Assembly (NCBI RefSeq): GCF_007713735.2
Contig: NZ_VMNW02000012.1
Span: 62,001-126,000 of the forward strand
From: Amycolatopsis acidicola
GTDB taxonomy: Bacteria; Actinomycetota; Actinomycetes; Mycobacteriales; Pseudonocardiaceae
Direction: 5' to 3'
Length of the DNA stretch: 64,000 nt
Both the position numbers and the translations under genes were made by a program. Of this stretch, positions 17,808 to 26,056 are shown in pieces. Under the pieces are notes generated by a model that did no database searches, was not told where the DNA came from, and was given only the letters and a program-made list of their open reading frames with translations. The first letter of the stretch is position 1. Each line of letters begins with the position of its first letter.

Positions 17808-18748
17808 CGGTGACCCGGACGCTCGCCGAGCGGGTCGTCACCGGGGAACCCGCCGCGATCGCGCGGTCGCTGACCCAGGTCGAACGGCGCTCGGCGGGCG
17901 TGAACGAGCTGCTGGCGGACCTGCACCGGCACACGCGCGGCGCGCACGTCCTCGGCATCACGGGCCCGCCGGGCAGCGGAAAGTCCACTTTGGTCGCTCG
18001 GCTGACCGCGGAATACCGGGCACGCGGGCGAACCGTCGGCGTGATCGCGGTGGACCCGTCGAGCATCCTGACCGGCGGCGCGATCCTGGGTGACCGCATC
18101 CGGATGACCGAGCTCGCGGGAGATCCGGGCGTCTTCATCCGCTCGATCGCCACCAGGGGAGCGCTCGGCGGCCTGTCACGGGCGGCGCTCGACGCGATCA
18201 CCGTGCTCGACGCCGCGGGCAAGGACGTCATCGTGCTGGAAACGGTCGGCGTGGGGCAGGCCGAGGTCGACGTGCTGTCCGCCGCGCAGACCGTGGCCGT
18301 CGTGAGCGTGCCGGGCATGGGCGACGACGTGCAGGCGATCAAGGCGGGCCTGCTGGAGATCGCCGACGTGCACGTGGTCAACAAGGCCGACCGCGAAGGC
18401 GCGCACAAGACCGTGTCCGAACTGCGCGAGATGCTGCGGCTGGCGCCCCACACGGCGAACGGATGGGACGTGCCGATCCGGCAGACCATCGCGGCCACCG
18501 GGAAAGGCGTCGAGAAACTCGCCGGCACCTTCGATGAACACCACGAGTGGCTCGACCGCAGCGGCGAACGCGAGCTGCGCGAACGGCGTAACGCCGCGAC
18601 CCGCATCCGCTGGATGGCCGAGGAGTTCGTGCTGCGCGACCTCCGCCCCGGCCGCGCGGACTTCGACGCCGCTGTCGACGCCGTTGTCGTCCGGAGCTCC
18701 GATCCCGCCGAGGCCGCTCGCGAACTCGTCCGGGCGCTGCGCCCCTAG
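17804..18748 (+). CDS. MeaB/ArgK-type G3E GTPase, mutase chaperone (MeaH-like)
   Basis: A 314-residue GTPase with Walker A GPPGSGKS at residues 54-61, a VDPSS segment near residue 84, and NKAD (NKxD guanine-specificity motif) near residue 193. MeaB-family proteins load or repair adenosylcobalamin in acyl-CoA mutases and protect them from inactivation. Its place between ligase and large subunit matches the dedicated chaperone of 2-hydroxyisobutyryl-CoA mutase operons. The ATG overlaps the ligase stop. Confidence 0.9.
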   Translation: MTVTRTLAERVVTGEPAAIARSLTQVERRSAGVNELLADLHRHTRGAHVLGITGPPGSGKSTLVARLTAEYRARGRTVGVIAVDPSSILTGGAILGDRIRMTELAGDPGVFIRSIATRGALGGLSRAALDAITVLDAAGKDVIVLETVGVGQAEVDVLSAAQTVAVVSVPGMGDDVQAIKAGLLEIADVHVVNKADREGAHKTVSELREMLRLAPHTANGWDVPIRQTIAATGKGVEKLAGTFDEHHEWLDRSGERELRERRNAATRIRWMAEEFVLRDLRPGRADFDAAVDAVVVRSSDPAEAARELVRALRP

Positions 18749-18767
18749 AACCGTTGGGAGTACCGAC

Positions 18768-20471
18768 ATGACCGACAACGACCACAGTGGACGGTTGGCG
18801 GGCGACGCGCTCGTCGAGCGCGTGAAGTCCGACCTCGCCGACTGGGAGGGCAAGGAACTGGCCGCGTTTCTCAAGCGGGCGCCCGAGTCCAAGGACGAGT
18901 ACCGCAGCGGCTCGGGGCTGCCGGTGGAGCGCGTCTACACCCCGGCCGATCTGCCCGGGGACTGGGCGGAAATCGGGCTGCCGGGCCGGTTCCCCTACAC
19001 CCGCGGGCCGTACCCGACGATGTACCGCGGCCGGAACTGGACCATGCGCCAGATCGCCGGGTTCGGCCAGGCGGAGGAGACCAACCAGCGCTTCCGCTAC
19101 CTGATCGCGCAGGGGCAGACCGGCCTGTCGGTGGACTTCGACATGCCGACCCTGATGGGCCTGGACTCCGACGACGCGATGAGCCTCGGCGAAGTCGGCC
19201 GCGAGGGCGTCGCGATCGACACCCTGCCGGACATGGAAGCGCTCTTCGACGGCATCGACCTCGAAGAGATCAGCGTGTCCATGACGATCAACCCGTCGGC
19301 GTGGATCCTGCTCGCGATGTACGTGGCCGTCGCGGAAAAGCGCGGGATGGACCTGAACAAACTGTCGGGCACCATCCAGAACGACATCCTCAAGGAATAC
19401 GTGGCGCAGAAGGAATGGGTGTTCCCGGTCCGGCCGAGTATGCGGATCGTGCGCGACACCATCGTCTACTGCTCGGAGCACATGGCCCGGTACAACCCGG
19501 TCAACATCAGCGGTTACCACATCAGCGAGGCCGGGGCGAACGCCCAGCAGGAAATCGCCTTCACCATGGCGATCACGAAGGCCTACATCGAGGACGTGGT
19601 GGCGACCGGGGTGGACGTCGACCAGTTCGCCGCGCGGCTCTCGTTCTTCTTCGTCAGCCAGGCCGACTTGTTCGAGGAAGTCGCGAAGTTCCGCGCCGTC
19701 CGCCGGTTCTATGCCAAGCTCGTCAAGGGTTATGGGGCGAAGAACCCGAACTCGATGCGACTGCGTTTTCACGCCCAGACCGCCGCGGCCACGCTGACCA
19801 AACCGCAGCCGCTGAACAACATCGTGCGCACCGCGCTGCAAGCGCTTTCCGCGGTGCTCGGCGGCGCGCAGTCCTTGCACACCAACGGATTGGACGAGGC
19901 TTACACGATCCCCAGCGAAATGGCGATGAAGGTCGCGCTGCGCACGCAGCAGATCCTCGCCGACGAAACCGGGGTGACCTCGGTGATCGACCCGCTCGGT
20001 GGTTCGTACTACGTCGAGAACCTCACCGACCGGCTGGAGCGCGGGATCGAGGAGTACTTCACCAAGATCGAGGAGCTCGGCGGGGTGATCCCCGCGATCG
20101 AGCAGGGCTTCTTCCAGCGCGAAATCTCCGACACCGCCTACGAGTTCGCCCAACGCAAGGGCACCGGCGAGCGGCCCGTGGTCGGCGTGAACAAATACGT
20201 CGACGAGGCCGAGGACCAGAAGATCGAGGTCCACAAACTGGATCCCGAATCGGAGGCCCGCCAGATCACCCGGCTCAAGCAGATCCGCGCCGACCGCGAT
20301 CCGGTACGCGCGGAGAAAGCGATGGCCGAACTCCTCGCCGTGGCGCGCGAGGATTCCGCGAACCTGATGCCCGCGACCATCGAGGCGGTCAAAGCCCATT
20401 TGTCGATGGGGGAGATCACCGGCGCGTTGCGGCAGGTTTTCGGCTCCTACACCGAAACACCCGTTTTCTGA
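18768..20471 (+). CDS. hcmA: 2-hydroxyisobutyryl-CoA mutase large subunit
   Basis: A 567-residue adenosylcobalamin-dependent mutase barrel that would convert 2-hydroxyisobutyryl-CoA to 3-hydroxybutyryl-CoA. Ile96 (RQIAGFG), Asp123 (LSVDFDMPT) and Gln214 ([10 protein letters not shown]) align, at identical spacing, with Ile90, Asp117 and Gln208 of the Aquincola HcmA. Isobutyryl-CoA mutase has Phe and Ala at the first two places, and methylmalonyl-CoA mutase has Tyr, Ala and Arg. His251 (GYHISEAGA) is the conserved catalytic His. Length fits a large subunit without its own B12 domain. ATG 18768 follows a GGGAG site; a longer upstream reading overlaps the GTPase gene and is rejected. Confidence 0.93.
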   Translation: MTDNDHSGRLAGDALVERVKSDLADWEGKELAAFLKRAPESKDEYRSGSGLPVERVYTPADLPGDWAEIGLPGRFPYTRGPYPTMYRGRNWTMRQIAGFGQAEETNQRFRYLIAQGQTGLSVDFDMPTLMGLDSDDAMSLGEVGREGVAIDTLPDMEALFDGIDLEEISVSMTINPSAWILLAMYVAVAEKRGMDLNKLSGTIQNDILKEYVAQKEWVFPVRPSMRIVRDTIVYCSEHMARYNPVNISGYHISEAGANAQQEIAFTMAITKAYIEDVVATGVDVDQFAARLSFFFVSQADLFEEVAKFRAVRRFYAKLVKGYGAKNPNSMRLRFHAQTAAATLTKPQPLNNIVRTALQALSAVLGGAQSLHTNGLDEAYTIPSEMAMKVALRTQQILADETGVTSVIDPLGGSYYVENLTDRLERGIEEYFTKIEELGGVIPAIEQGFFQREISDTAYEFAQRKGTGERPVVGVNKYVDEAEDQKIEVHKLDPESEARQITRLKQIRADRDPVRAEKAMAELLAVAREDSANLMPATIEAVKAHLSMGEITGALRQVFGSYTETPVF

Positions 20472-20515
20472 CCCTGTCACGCAAGTTCCTCCCCCAATGA
20501 TGTTGGAGGCTTCCC

Positions 20516-22126
20516 GTGTTCCACCAGGTCACCGCGCCCGTCGCGGGTTCACTGGGCTGGTCGGCGTTCTGCGCCGCGCTGCCCCTGCTGTTGTTGTTCC
20601 TGCTCCTGGGCGTGTTCCGGGTCCGCGCCTGGATCGCCTCGCTGGCCGGGCTGGCCGCGGCGCTCGCCGTCGCGGTGGCCGGGTTCGGGATGCCCGCCGG
20701 CGGGGCCCTGCTCGGGGCCTCCGAAGGCGCCGCGTTCGGGCTGTGGCCGGCGATGTGGATCGTGATCAACGCGATCTGGATCTACGAGATGACCCGCGCC
20801 AGCGGGGATTTCGACCGGCTGCGCGAGGTGTTCTCCCGGATCAGCGGGGACCGGCGGATCCAGGGCATCATCATCGCGTTCTCGTTCGGCGCGCTGCTGG
20901 AGGCGCTGGCCGGGTTCGGGGCACCGGTGGCGATCTGCTCGGTCATGCTGGTCGCGCTCGGTTTGCCCGCGCTGCGCGCGGCGGCGGTCGCGCTCATCGC
21001 CAACACCGCCCCGGTGGCCTGGGGTGCCGTGGGGCTGCCGATCATCACGCTCGGCCAGGTCACCGGGCTGCCGGTGGACACGCTCAGCCACGCGACCGCG
21101 CATCTGGTGCCGGTGCTGGCTTTGTTCGTGCCGCTGATCCTGCTCGTCGTCCTCGACGGCAAACGCGGGCTGCGGGAGGTGTGGCCGGCCGCCGTGGTGG
21201 CCGGGGTGTCGTTCGCGGTCACGCAATATCTGGTGGCGAGCTTCGGCCCGGTCCAGCTGGTCGACATCGTCGCCGCGCTGGTGTCCGCGGTCGCGGTCAT
21301 GGCGCTGACCCGGTTCTGGCAGCCGCGCACCGAGCACGCGCCGGTCATGGCGTTCAGCGCCGGCGGGCCCGGTGCCGCGAAAGCCCCGCCCCGCGCCGCG
21401 GCCCGCGCTCTGGCGCCGTACTTCGTGATCATCGTGCTGTTCACGCTGTCGGTGCTGCCGGGGATCAAGGACGCGCTGGCGTCGACCACCGTGACGTTCC
21501 ACTGGCCCGGCCTGAATGTGCTGGGCAGCAACGGAAAACCGGTCTCGCTCACGACGTTCAAGTTCGACTGGCTCGCCAACAGCGGGACGGTGCTGCTGAT
21601 CGCGGGCGTGATCACCGCGGTCATCGTGCGCTGCCGCCCGCGGGTCGCGCTCGCCGCGTACGCCGCCACGTTGCGGCAGCTGAAATGGGCCGCGCTCACG
21701 GTCATGGCCGTGCTCGCGCTGGCCTATGTGATGAACCTGTCCGGGCAGACCGCGAGCCTCGGCCTGTTCCTCGCCGGCGCGGGCGCGTTCTTCGCGGTGC
21801 TGTCGCCGCTGCTGGGCTGGTTCGGCACGGCGGTCACTGGCTCGGACACGTCGTCGAACTCGCTCTTCGGCGCCCTGCAGGTCGCCGCCGCGCACGGCAC
21901 GGGCATGTCGCCGACGCTCGCGGCGGCCGCGAACTCGGCGGGCGGGGTGCTGGGCAAGATGATCAGCCCGCAGAACCTCGCGATCGGGGCCGCCGCGGTC
22001 GGGCTGGGCGGGCGCGAAGGAGAGCTGCTGCGCCGGGTGATCGCCGCGTCGTGCGTGCTCCTGCCCGCGATGTGCCTGCTGGTGTACCTGGAGTCGACGC
22101 CCGTCCTCGGCTGGGCCGTTCCATGA
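20516..22126 (+). CDS. Lactate permease (LctP)-family transporter
   Basis: A 536-residue protein with about twelve to fourteen membrane segments. It has the family core pattern EALAGFGAPVAICSVML and, near the C-terminus, NSAGGVLGKMISPQNLAIG. LctP proteins import lactate and glycolate with protons. 2-Hydroxyisobutyrate is 2-methyl-lactate, so this is a natural uptake system for the operon's substrate; that assignment is an inference. It starts at GTG 20516 after GGAGG and is the last gene before the FadR box and riboswitch. Confidence 0.88.
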   Translation: MFHQVTAPVAGSLGWSAFCAALPLLLLFLLLGVFRVRAWIASLAGLAAALAVAVAGFGMPAGGALLGASEGAAFGLWPAMWIVINAIWIYEMTRASGDFDRLREVFSRISGDRRIQGIIIAFSFGALLEALAGFGAPVAICSVMLVALGLPALRAAAVALIANTAPVAWGAVGLPIITLGQVTGLPVDTLSHATAHLVPVLALFVPLILLVVLDGKRGLREVWPAAVVAGVSFAVTQYLVASFGPVQLVDIVAALVSAVAVMALTRFWQPRTEHAPVMAFSAGGPGAAKAPPRAAARALAPYFVIIVLFTLSVLPGIKDALASTTVTFHWPGLNVLGSNGKPVSLTTFKFDWLANSGTVLLIAGVITAVIVRCRPRVALAAYAATLRQLKWAALTVMAVLALAYVMNLSGQTASLGLFLAGAGAFFAVLSPLLGWFGTAVTGSDTSSNSLFGALQVAAAHGTGMSPTLAAAANSAGGVLGKMISPQNLAIGAAAVGLGGREGELLRRVIAASCVLLPAMCLLVYLESTPVLGWAVP

Positions 22127-22128
22127 TT

Positions 22129-22137
22129 GGTCTGACC
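22129..22137. promoter_or_regulatory. FadR-like box GGTC-T-GACC (third copy)
   Basis: The same nine-base palindrome as at 15865 and 15920, two bases after the permease stop and about 12 bp upstream of the -35 element of the next promoter. A looser copy (GGTC-N5-GACC, 22146-22158) overlaps that -35. The arrangement suggests that the riboswitch-controlled regulator, or its paralogue at 15083, also controls this promoter. Confidence 0.6.
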
Positions 22138-22149
22138 TCATATGTGGTC

Positions 22150-22178
22150 TTGTTGACCCTGGGGTCTGCTTGTATGCT
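22150..22178 (+). promoter_or_regulatory. Promoter upstream of the cobalamin riboswitch
   Basis: TTGTTG (22150-22155) and TATGCT (22173-22178) are separated by exactly 17 bp. The start point would be near 22185, just before the first riboswitch stem at 22191. This gives the riboswitch its own transcript, separate from the mutase operon. Confidence 0.6.
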
Positions 22179-22185
22179 CCGATGG

Positions 22186-22285
22186 GTAAAGTCGGCGGCG
22201 TGGGAATGCCGGTGAGAATCCGGAGCGGTCGCGCCACTGTGATCGGGGTCCGCGGGCCCCGGAGTCAGACCTCGCACCGCCGACA
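22186..22285 (+). promoter_or_regulatory. Cobalamin (B12) riboswitch
   Basis: The conserved cobalamin-element blocks are present in order: GGGAA (22202-22206), CCGGTGAGAATCCGG (22209-22223), GCGGTCGCGCCACTGTGA ending at 22242, a CGGGG/CCCCG hairpin, then GGAGTCAGACCTC (22261-22273). The outer stem pairs GTCGGCGG (22191-22198) with CCGCCGAC (22277-22284) over eight base pairs. Downstream, CTGAC/GTCAG (22290-22307) can form a hairpin just before the GAGGAGG ribosome site. GACCTC at 22268-22273 is complementary to GAGGTC at 22314-22319, so B12 binding could control ribosome access. The element precedes a leader ORF and a FadR-type regulator, not a B12 uptake or synthesis gene. Confidence 0.9.
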
Positions 22286-22322
22286 ACCCCTGACCGGGCC
22301 GCGTCAGCCCGAGGAGGTCCAG

Positions 22323-22361
22323 ATGTGCACTGGTAGGCGCCCGAAAGCGGGTCGGCCGTGA
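22323..22361 (+). CDS. 12-codon leader ORF coupled to the FadR-type regulator
   Basis: ATG 22323 is preceded by GAGGAGG at a suitable distance and encodes a basic 12-residue peptide (MCTGRRPKAGRP). Its TGA stop overlaps the GTG start of the regulator at 22358 (GTGA). No other ribosome site precedes the regulator start, so translation of the regulator probably depends on ribosomes finishing this ORF. The riboswitch would then act on the leader's ribosome site. The peptide may have no function of its own. Confidence 0.6.
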   Translation: MCTGRRPKAGRP

Positions 22362-23089
22362 GCGCGGAGAGCGGGTGGGCGCCCGTCCGCAAGGTCCGCA
22401 CGCACGAGCAGGTCATCGCGCAGATCCAGGAGAAGATCCTCGGCGGCGAGCTCACGGTCGGCGCGAAGCTGCCGAGCGAACGTGAGCTGGTCGAGGCGCT
22501 CGGCGTCAGCCGGAGCAGCGTACGCGAGGCGCTCCGCGCGCTCGAGGCGATGGGCATCATCGAGGCGCAGGGCGGCTCGGGCCGTGATTCCGGCTCGGTG
22601 ATCTCCGGCCGCTCCACCGAAGCGCTCGGCAACCTGTTGCGGCTGCACGTGGTTCTGGCCGGGATCAGCCTCGAGGAGCTCGTCGACATCCGCGTCCAGC
22701 TGGAGCGGCACGCGGTGTCCGGCGCCGCGGAGCACCGGTCCGAAGAGGACATCGAGCACCTCCGCTCGGTGGTCGGCTCGATGCGGCCGGAGCAGGTCTC
22801 GTCGACGGAGTTCAACGAGCTGGACACCGAATTCCACGTGAGCATCGCGCGCGCGTCGAGCAACGGGCTCGTCGTCACGCTCATGCAGGCGCTGCGGGAC
22901 GCGGTGAAGGCGGAGATGGTGCGGGCGTTCACGGCGATCGAGGACTGGCGCGCGGTGGGCGACAAACTGGTCGCCGAACACGGCGCGATCGTGGATGCGA
23001 TCGAGGCGCGGCACGGGAAGAAGGGCGCGGATCTGGTGGAGCGCCACATCCGGACCTTCTACCGCGACCAGCTGGCCGCCGGTTCGTGA
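22358..23089 (+). CDS. FadR-subfamily GntR transcriptional regulator under riboswitch control
   Basis: A 243-residue regulator. The winged helix (about residues 12-75) includes GAKLPSERELVEALGVSRSSVREALRALE. The FCD helical ligand domain has metal-type residues FNELDTEFHVSIA and AEHGAIVDA. It begins at GTG 22358, overlapping the leader stop, and its own stop overlaps the next gene's GTG. It is unusual in being downstream of a cobalamin riboswitch. FadR-like GGTC-T-GACC boxes lie at its own promoter and at the mutase promoter, so it is a candidate repressor of the B12-dependent pathway. DNA targets and ligand are inferred. Confidence 0.87.
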   Translation: MSAESGWAPVRKVRTHEQVIAQIQEKILGGELTVGAKLPSERELVEALGVSRSSVREALRALEAMGIIEAQGGSGRDSGSVISGRSTEALGNLLRLHVVLAGISLEELVDIRVQLERHAVSGAAEHRSEEDIEHLRSVVGSMRPEQVSSTEFNELDTEFHVSIARASSNGLVVTLMQALRDAVKAEMVRAFTAIEDWRAVGDKLVAEHGAIVDAIEARHGKKGADLVERHIRTFYRDQLAAGS

Positions 23090-24117
23090 GCGAGGAGTTC
23101 GTGCGGGTGCGCCGCACGGGGCACCTCGGCCACCTGACGCTCGACCGGCCCCGGCAGCTCAACGCCCTGACGCTCGGCATGATCACGGCGATGCGGAAAG
23201 CGTTGCTGCGGTGGGAAAACGACCCGGAGATCCGCCAGATCCTGATCGACGGCGCCGGGGACCGGGGTTTCTGCGCGGGCGGGGACATCCGCGTCGTCCA
23301 CGACTCGGCGCGCGACGCCACGGATGCCGCGGAAGTGTTGTGGCGTGAGGAATACCTGCTCGACGCGCTGATCGGCGACTACGGCAAGCCGGTGGTGGTG
23401 CTGATGGACGGCATCACCATGGGCGGCGGCATCGGGCTCGGCGGGCACGCCTCGCACCGCGTGGTGACCGAACGGTCGGTGCTCGCGATGCCCGAGGTGA
23501 ACCTCGGCATCGCCCCGGATGTCGGCGGCAGTCTGTTGTTCGCGAGGGCGCCCGGCGTGCTGGGCCGTCACCTCGCGATGACCGGCGCCCGGTTCGGCGC
23601 GGGGGACGCGATCCATTGTGGATTCGCCGATGTCTGCGTCGATTCGGCTGACCTGCCCGCGTTGTCGGCTGACCTGGCTGTCGCACCCGCTGAGGATGTG
23701 GTCAAGGGGAGCGTTCCGCCGTCGCCGTTGAGCGCCGCCTCGTGGATCTCCGAGTGCTACGCGACGGACGACGCCGCGACGATTCTCCAGCGCCTGCGCG
23801 AAGTTCCGGAAGCGGCGACCGCGGTGCGGCAAATCGAGGCGGCGTCGCCGCTCGCGGTGCGCGTGGCGCTGGCGGCGGTCGGCCGGGCCGCTTCCCTTGA
23901 GCTGCCTGAGGTTCTCGACCAGGACCTCCGCGCCGGCCTCCGCCTGATCGAGGGCCCCGACCCGGTCGAGGGCATCCGGGCGGTGGTCGTGGACAAGGCC
24001 CACCGGCCCCGCTGGTCCGCGCCTTCGGTAGCCGCCGTGCGGCCGGACGAGGTCGAGCGCTGCTTCGAAGATCTCGGCGATCGGGAGTTGCGGGCACGAC
24101 AGCGTATGCGCGCATGA
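23086..24117 (+). CDS. 3-hydroxyisobutyryl-CoA hydrolase-like protein (crotonase fold)
   Basis: A 343-residue ECH_2-type protein, longer than hydratases. Motifs are FCAGGDIRVVHD near residue 64, MDGITMGGGIGLGGHASHRVVTE near residue 107, and MPEVNLGIAPDVGG near residue 130; the last is the hallmark of 3-hydroxyisobutyryl-CoA hydrolases. It starts at GTG 23086, overlapping the regulator stop, so it too is under the cobalamin riboswitch. It might release CoA from hydroxyacyl-CoA esters when the B12-dependent mutase cannot run. That physiological role is a hypothesis; valine catabolism is the standard alternative. Confidence 0.82.
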   Translation: MSEEFVRVRRTGHLGHLTLDRPRQLNALTLGMITAMRKALLRWENDPEIRQILIDGAGDRGFCAGGDIRVVHDSARDATDAAEVLWREEYLLDALIGDYGKPVVVLMDGITMGGGIGLGGHASHRVVTERSVLAMPEVNLGIAPDVGGSLLFARAPGVLGRHLAMTGARFGAGDAIHCGFADVCVDSADLPALSADLAVAPAEDVVKGSVPPSPLSAASWISECYATDDAATILQRLREVPEAATAVRQIEAASPLAVRVALAAVGRAASLELPEVLDQDLRAGLRLIEGPDPVEGIRAVVVDKAHRPRWSAPSVAAVRPDEVERCFEDLGDRELRARQRMRA

Positions 24118-24132
24118 ACAACGTGCGGACGG

Positions 24133-25254
24133 TCAGCGGAAGAGGCGGAAGAAACCGCGCACCTGCTCGATCAGCGACTCCGGCTGCTCCAGTGCGGCGA
24201 AGTGGCCGCCTCGCGGCAGCTCCTCGAACCAGCGCAGGTCGGTGAACCGTAGTTCGGCCTCACGCCGCGACGGGCGGGTTATGCCGCGTGGGTAGACCGA
24301 CAGTCCGGACGGCGCGGTGACCTTGTCCCGGAAGTTGGCGAAACTCTCCCAGTACAGGCGCGCCGATGAGGTGGCTGACGCGGTGAACCAATAGACCGAG
24401 ATCTCGTCGAGGATCGTCTGCCGCGACACCGCGTCCTCGGGGTGGCCGTTGTTGTCCGTCCACGCCCAGAACTTCTCGGCGATCCAGGCGGCCTGGCCCG
24501 CCGGGGAGTCGGTGAGGCCGTAGCCGAGGGTCTGCGGCCGGGTCGCCTGAATCGCCGAGTACCCCCGGCCGGTGCGCTGCATCTCCTTCGCGGCCTCGAT
24601 GTTCGCCAGCTCCGCGGGCGTCGGGTCGTCGAACGTGCCCGCCGCGACTGATCCCAGGTTCAGGTGGACGCCGGCGACCCGCTCGGGTGCCACCTCACCC
24701 AGCGCGCCGGACACCGCCGAACCCCAGTCACCGCCCTGCGCGCCGTACCGGTGGTAACCCAGCGAAACCATCAACGTGTCCCAGGCGCGCGCGATGCGCG
24801 TGATGTCCCACCCGGTCGTCGACGGCTTGTCACTCCAGCCGTATCCGGGCAACGACGGCGCGACCACGTGGAACGCGTCCGCCGGATCCCCGCCGTGCGC
24901 GCGCGGATCGGTCAGCGGGCCGAGGATGTCCAGGAACTCCAGCACCGAACCCGGCCACCCGTGCGTGAGCACGAGCGGGAACGCGTCCGGCTCCGGCGAC
25001 CGGACGTGCAGGAAGTGAATGCCCAGCCCGTCGACGGTGTCGCGGTACTGCGGGAAGGCGTTCAGCCGCCCGGCGAACCCGAAGTCGTAGTCCTCGGCCC
25101 AGCTGCGGCAAAGCTCCTGCGCGTAAGCCAGCGGCAGCCCCTGCGACCAGTCGTCCACCGGCTCGGGCTCGGGCCACCGCGTCCGCCGCAACCGGTCACG
25201 CAGATCCGCGATCTCGGCTTCGGTGATGCTGACCCTGAACGGCTCGGCGGCCAC
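24133..25254 (-). CDS. Epoxide hydrolase family alpha/beta hydrolase
   Basis: A 373-residue enzyme. An N-terminal EHN segment (about residues 5-110) is followed by the alpha/beta fold. HGWPGS at 98-103 forms the oxyanion region, Asp176 in GGDWG is the nucleophile, and His351 in GGHFAALEQP is the base. This architecture is that of microsomal-type epoxide hydrolases, which open epoxides to diols. It starts at GTG 25254 with AAGGGAG upstream. It converges with the hydrolase-like gene at 23086 and stands 32 bp from a GntR gene in the same orientation. Confidence 0.87.
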   Translation of the reverse strand: MAAEPFRVSITEAEIADLRDRLRRTRWPEPEPVDDWSQGLPLAYAQELCRSWAEDYDFGFAGRLNAFPQYRDTVDGLGIHFLHVRSPEPDAFPLVLTHGWPGSVLEFLDILGPLTDPRAHGGDPADAFHVVAPSLPGYGWSDKPSTTGWDITRIARAWDTLMVSLGYHRYGAQGGDWGSAVSGALGEVAPERVAGVHLNLGSVAAGTFDDPTPAELANIEAAKEMQRTGRGYSAIQATRPQTLGYGLTDSPAGQAAWIAEKFWAWTDNNGHPEDAVSRQTILDEISVYWFTASATSSARLYWESFANFRDKVTAPSGLSVYPRGITRPSRREAELRFTDLRWFEELPRGGHFAALEQPESLIEQVRGFFRLFR

Positions 25255-25286
25255 GGCAGGCTCCCTTGCTCGGTACGACCATCGTC

Positions 25287-25979
25287 CTACCGCGGCGCCT
25301 CGGTCTCCGCCTGGACGAGGGCGGCGACGCGGACATCGCGGGTTCGCTGCAGGTGGGCGGTGATGAGGCGCCGCGCCGTGTCCTGGTCGCCGCGGGCGAT
25401 GGCGTCCGCGATGTCGTCGTGTTCGCCGTGGGTGGTGGCCAGGTTCGGTGACTCGGCGAGTGATCGGGTCTCATACGGCGCGAGCTGGCCTGCCAGCCGC
25501 TCCAGCAGTTCGACGATCGTCGCGTTGTGGCCGGCTTGGGCGAGGACGCTGTGCCAGCGGGCGTGCAGCGCGCGGGCCTGGGCGGGATCGGCCGCGCCCG
25601 TCGCCTGCAGCTGCACGTGGCGCAGGCGCGTGAGGTCCAGTTCGGACGCGTGCCGGGCAGCCGACGCCGCGGCCTCCGCCTCCAGCGCGATGCGCGCCTG
25701 GTAGATCTCGAAGACCTCGTCGGTCGAGCGCACCCGCACCTGCGCCCCGTGCGGCCCCCGGCTGAGCAGCCCGTCCGACTCCAGGCGCAGGATCGCCTCG
25801 CGCACCGGCGCCCGCCCGACGCCGAGGCGCGCGCTCACCGCCGTCTCCAGCACCGGGGTGCCCGGCGTGAGTTTGCCGGTGAGGATTTCCTCGCGCAGCT
25901 TGACGTACTGCTCCTGAGCCGAGCTGGACGCGGTGGGCGCCTTGGGCTCCGCCGCCCGGCGGGCGCTCGTTCGCGGCAC
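25287..25979 (-). CDS. GntR family (FCD) transcriptional regulator
   Basis: A 230-residue regulator. The winged helix includes GTPVLETAVSARLGVGRAPVREAILRLESDGLL and is followed by a helical FCD domain. The start is GTG 25979 with a clear GGAGGA site; the reading frame is open further upstream but runs into the divergent gene. It faces the operon beginning at 26151. The 170-bp gap holds three inverted repeats, so it most likely controls that operon and itself. Confidence 0.83.
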   Translation of the reverse strand: MPRTSARRAAEPKAPTASSSAQEQYVKLREEILTGKLTPGTPVLETAVSARLGVGRAPVREAILRLESDGLLSRGPHGAQVRVRSTDEVFEIYQARIALEAEAAASAARHASELDLTRLRHVQLQATGAADPAQARALHARWHSVLAQAGHNATIVELLERLAGQLAPYETRSLAESPNLATTHGEHDDIADAIARGDQDTARRLITAHLQRTRDVRVAALVQAETEAPR

Positions 25980-26056
25980 GGTGTCCTCCGGTGCGTTCTG
26001 TGCTCGGGCGGCTGCGGTTCGTCGCCGAACCCGACGCAGGATACCGCATCCGCCGA

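Noticed and set aside
18534..18767. A 78-codon upstream extension of the large mutase subunit.
   Set aside because: It lies inside the chaperone gene in another frame, has low-complexity composition, and a ribosome site precedes ATG 18768.
18768..20471. Label as methylmalonyl-CoA mutase.
   Set aside because: Tyr and Arg needed for the carboxylated substrate are Ile96 and Gln214 here, and Asp123 matches 2-hydroxyisobutyryl-CoA mutase.
22170..22322. A 63-residue open frame covering the riboswitch.
   Set aside because: The sequence is explained by conserved riboswitch blocks; only the last 12 codons, which have their own ribosome site, are kept as a leader ORF.
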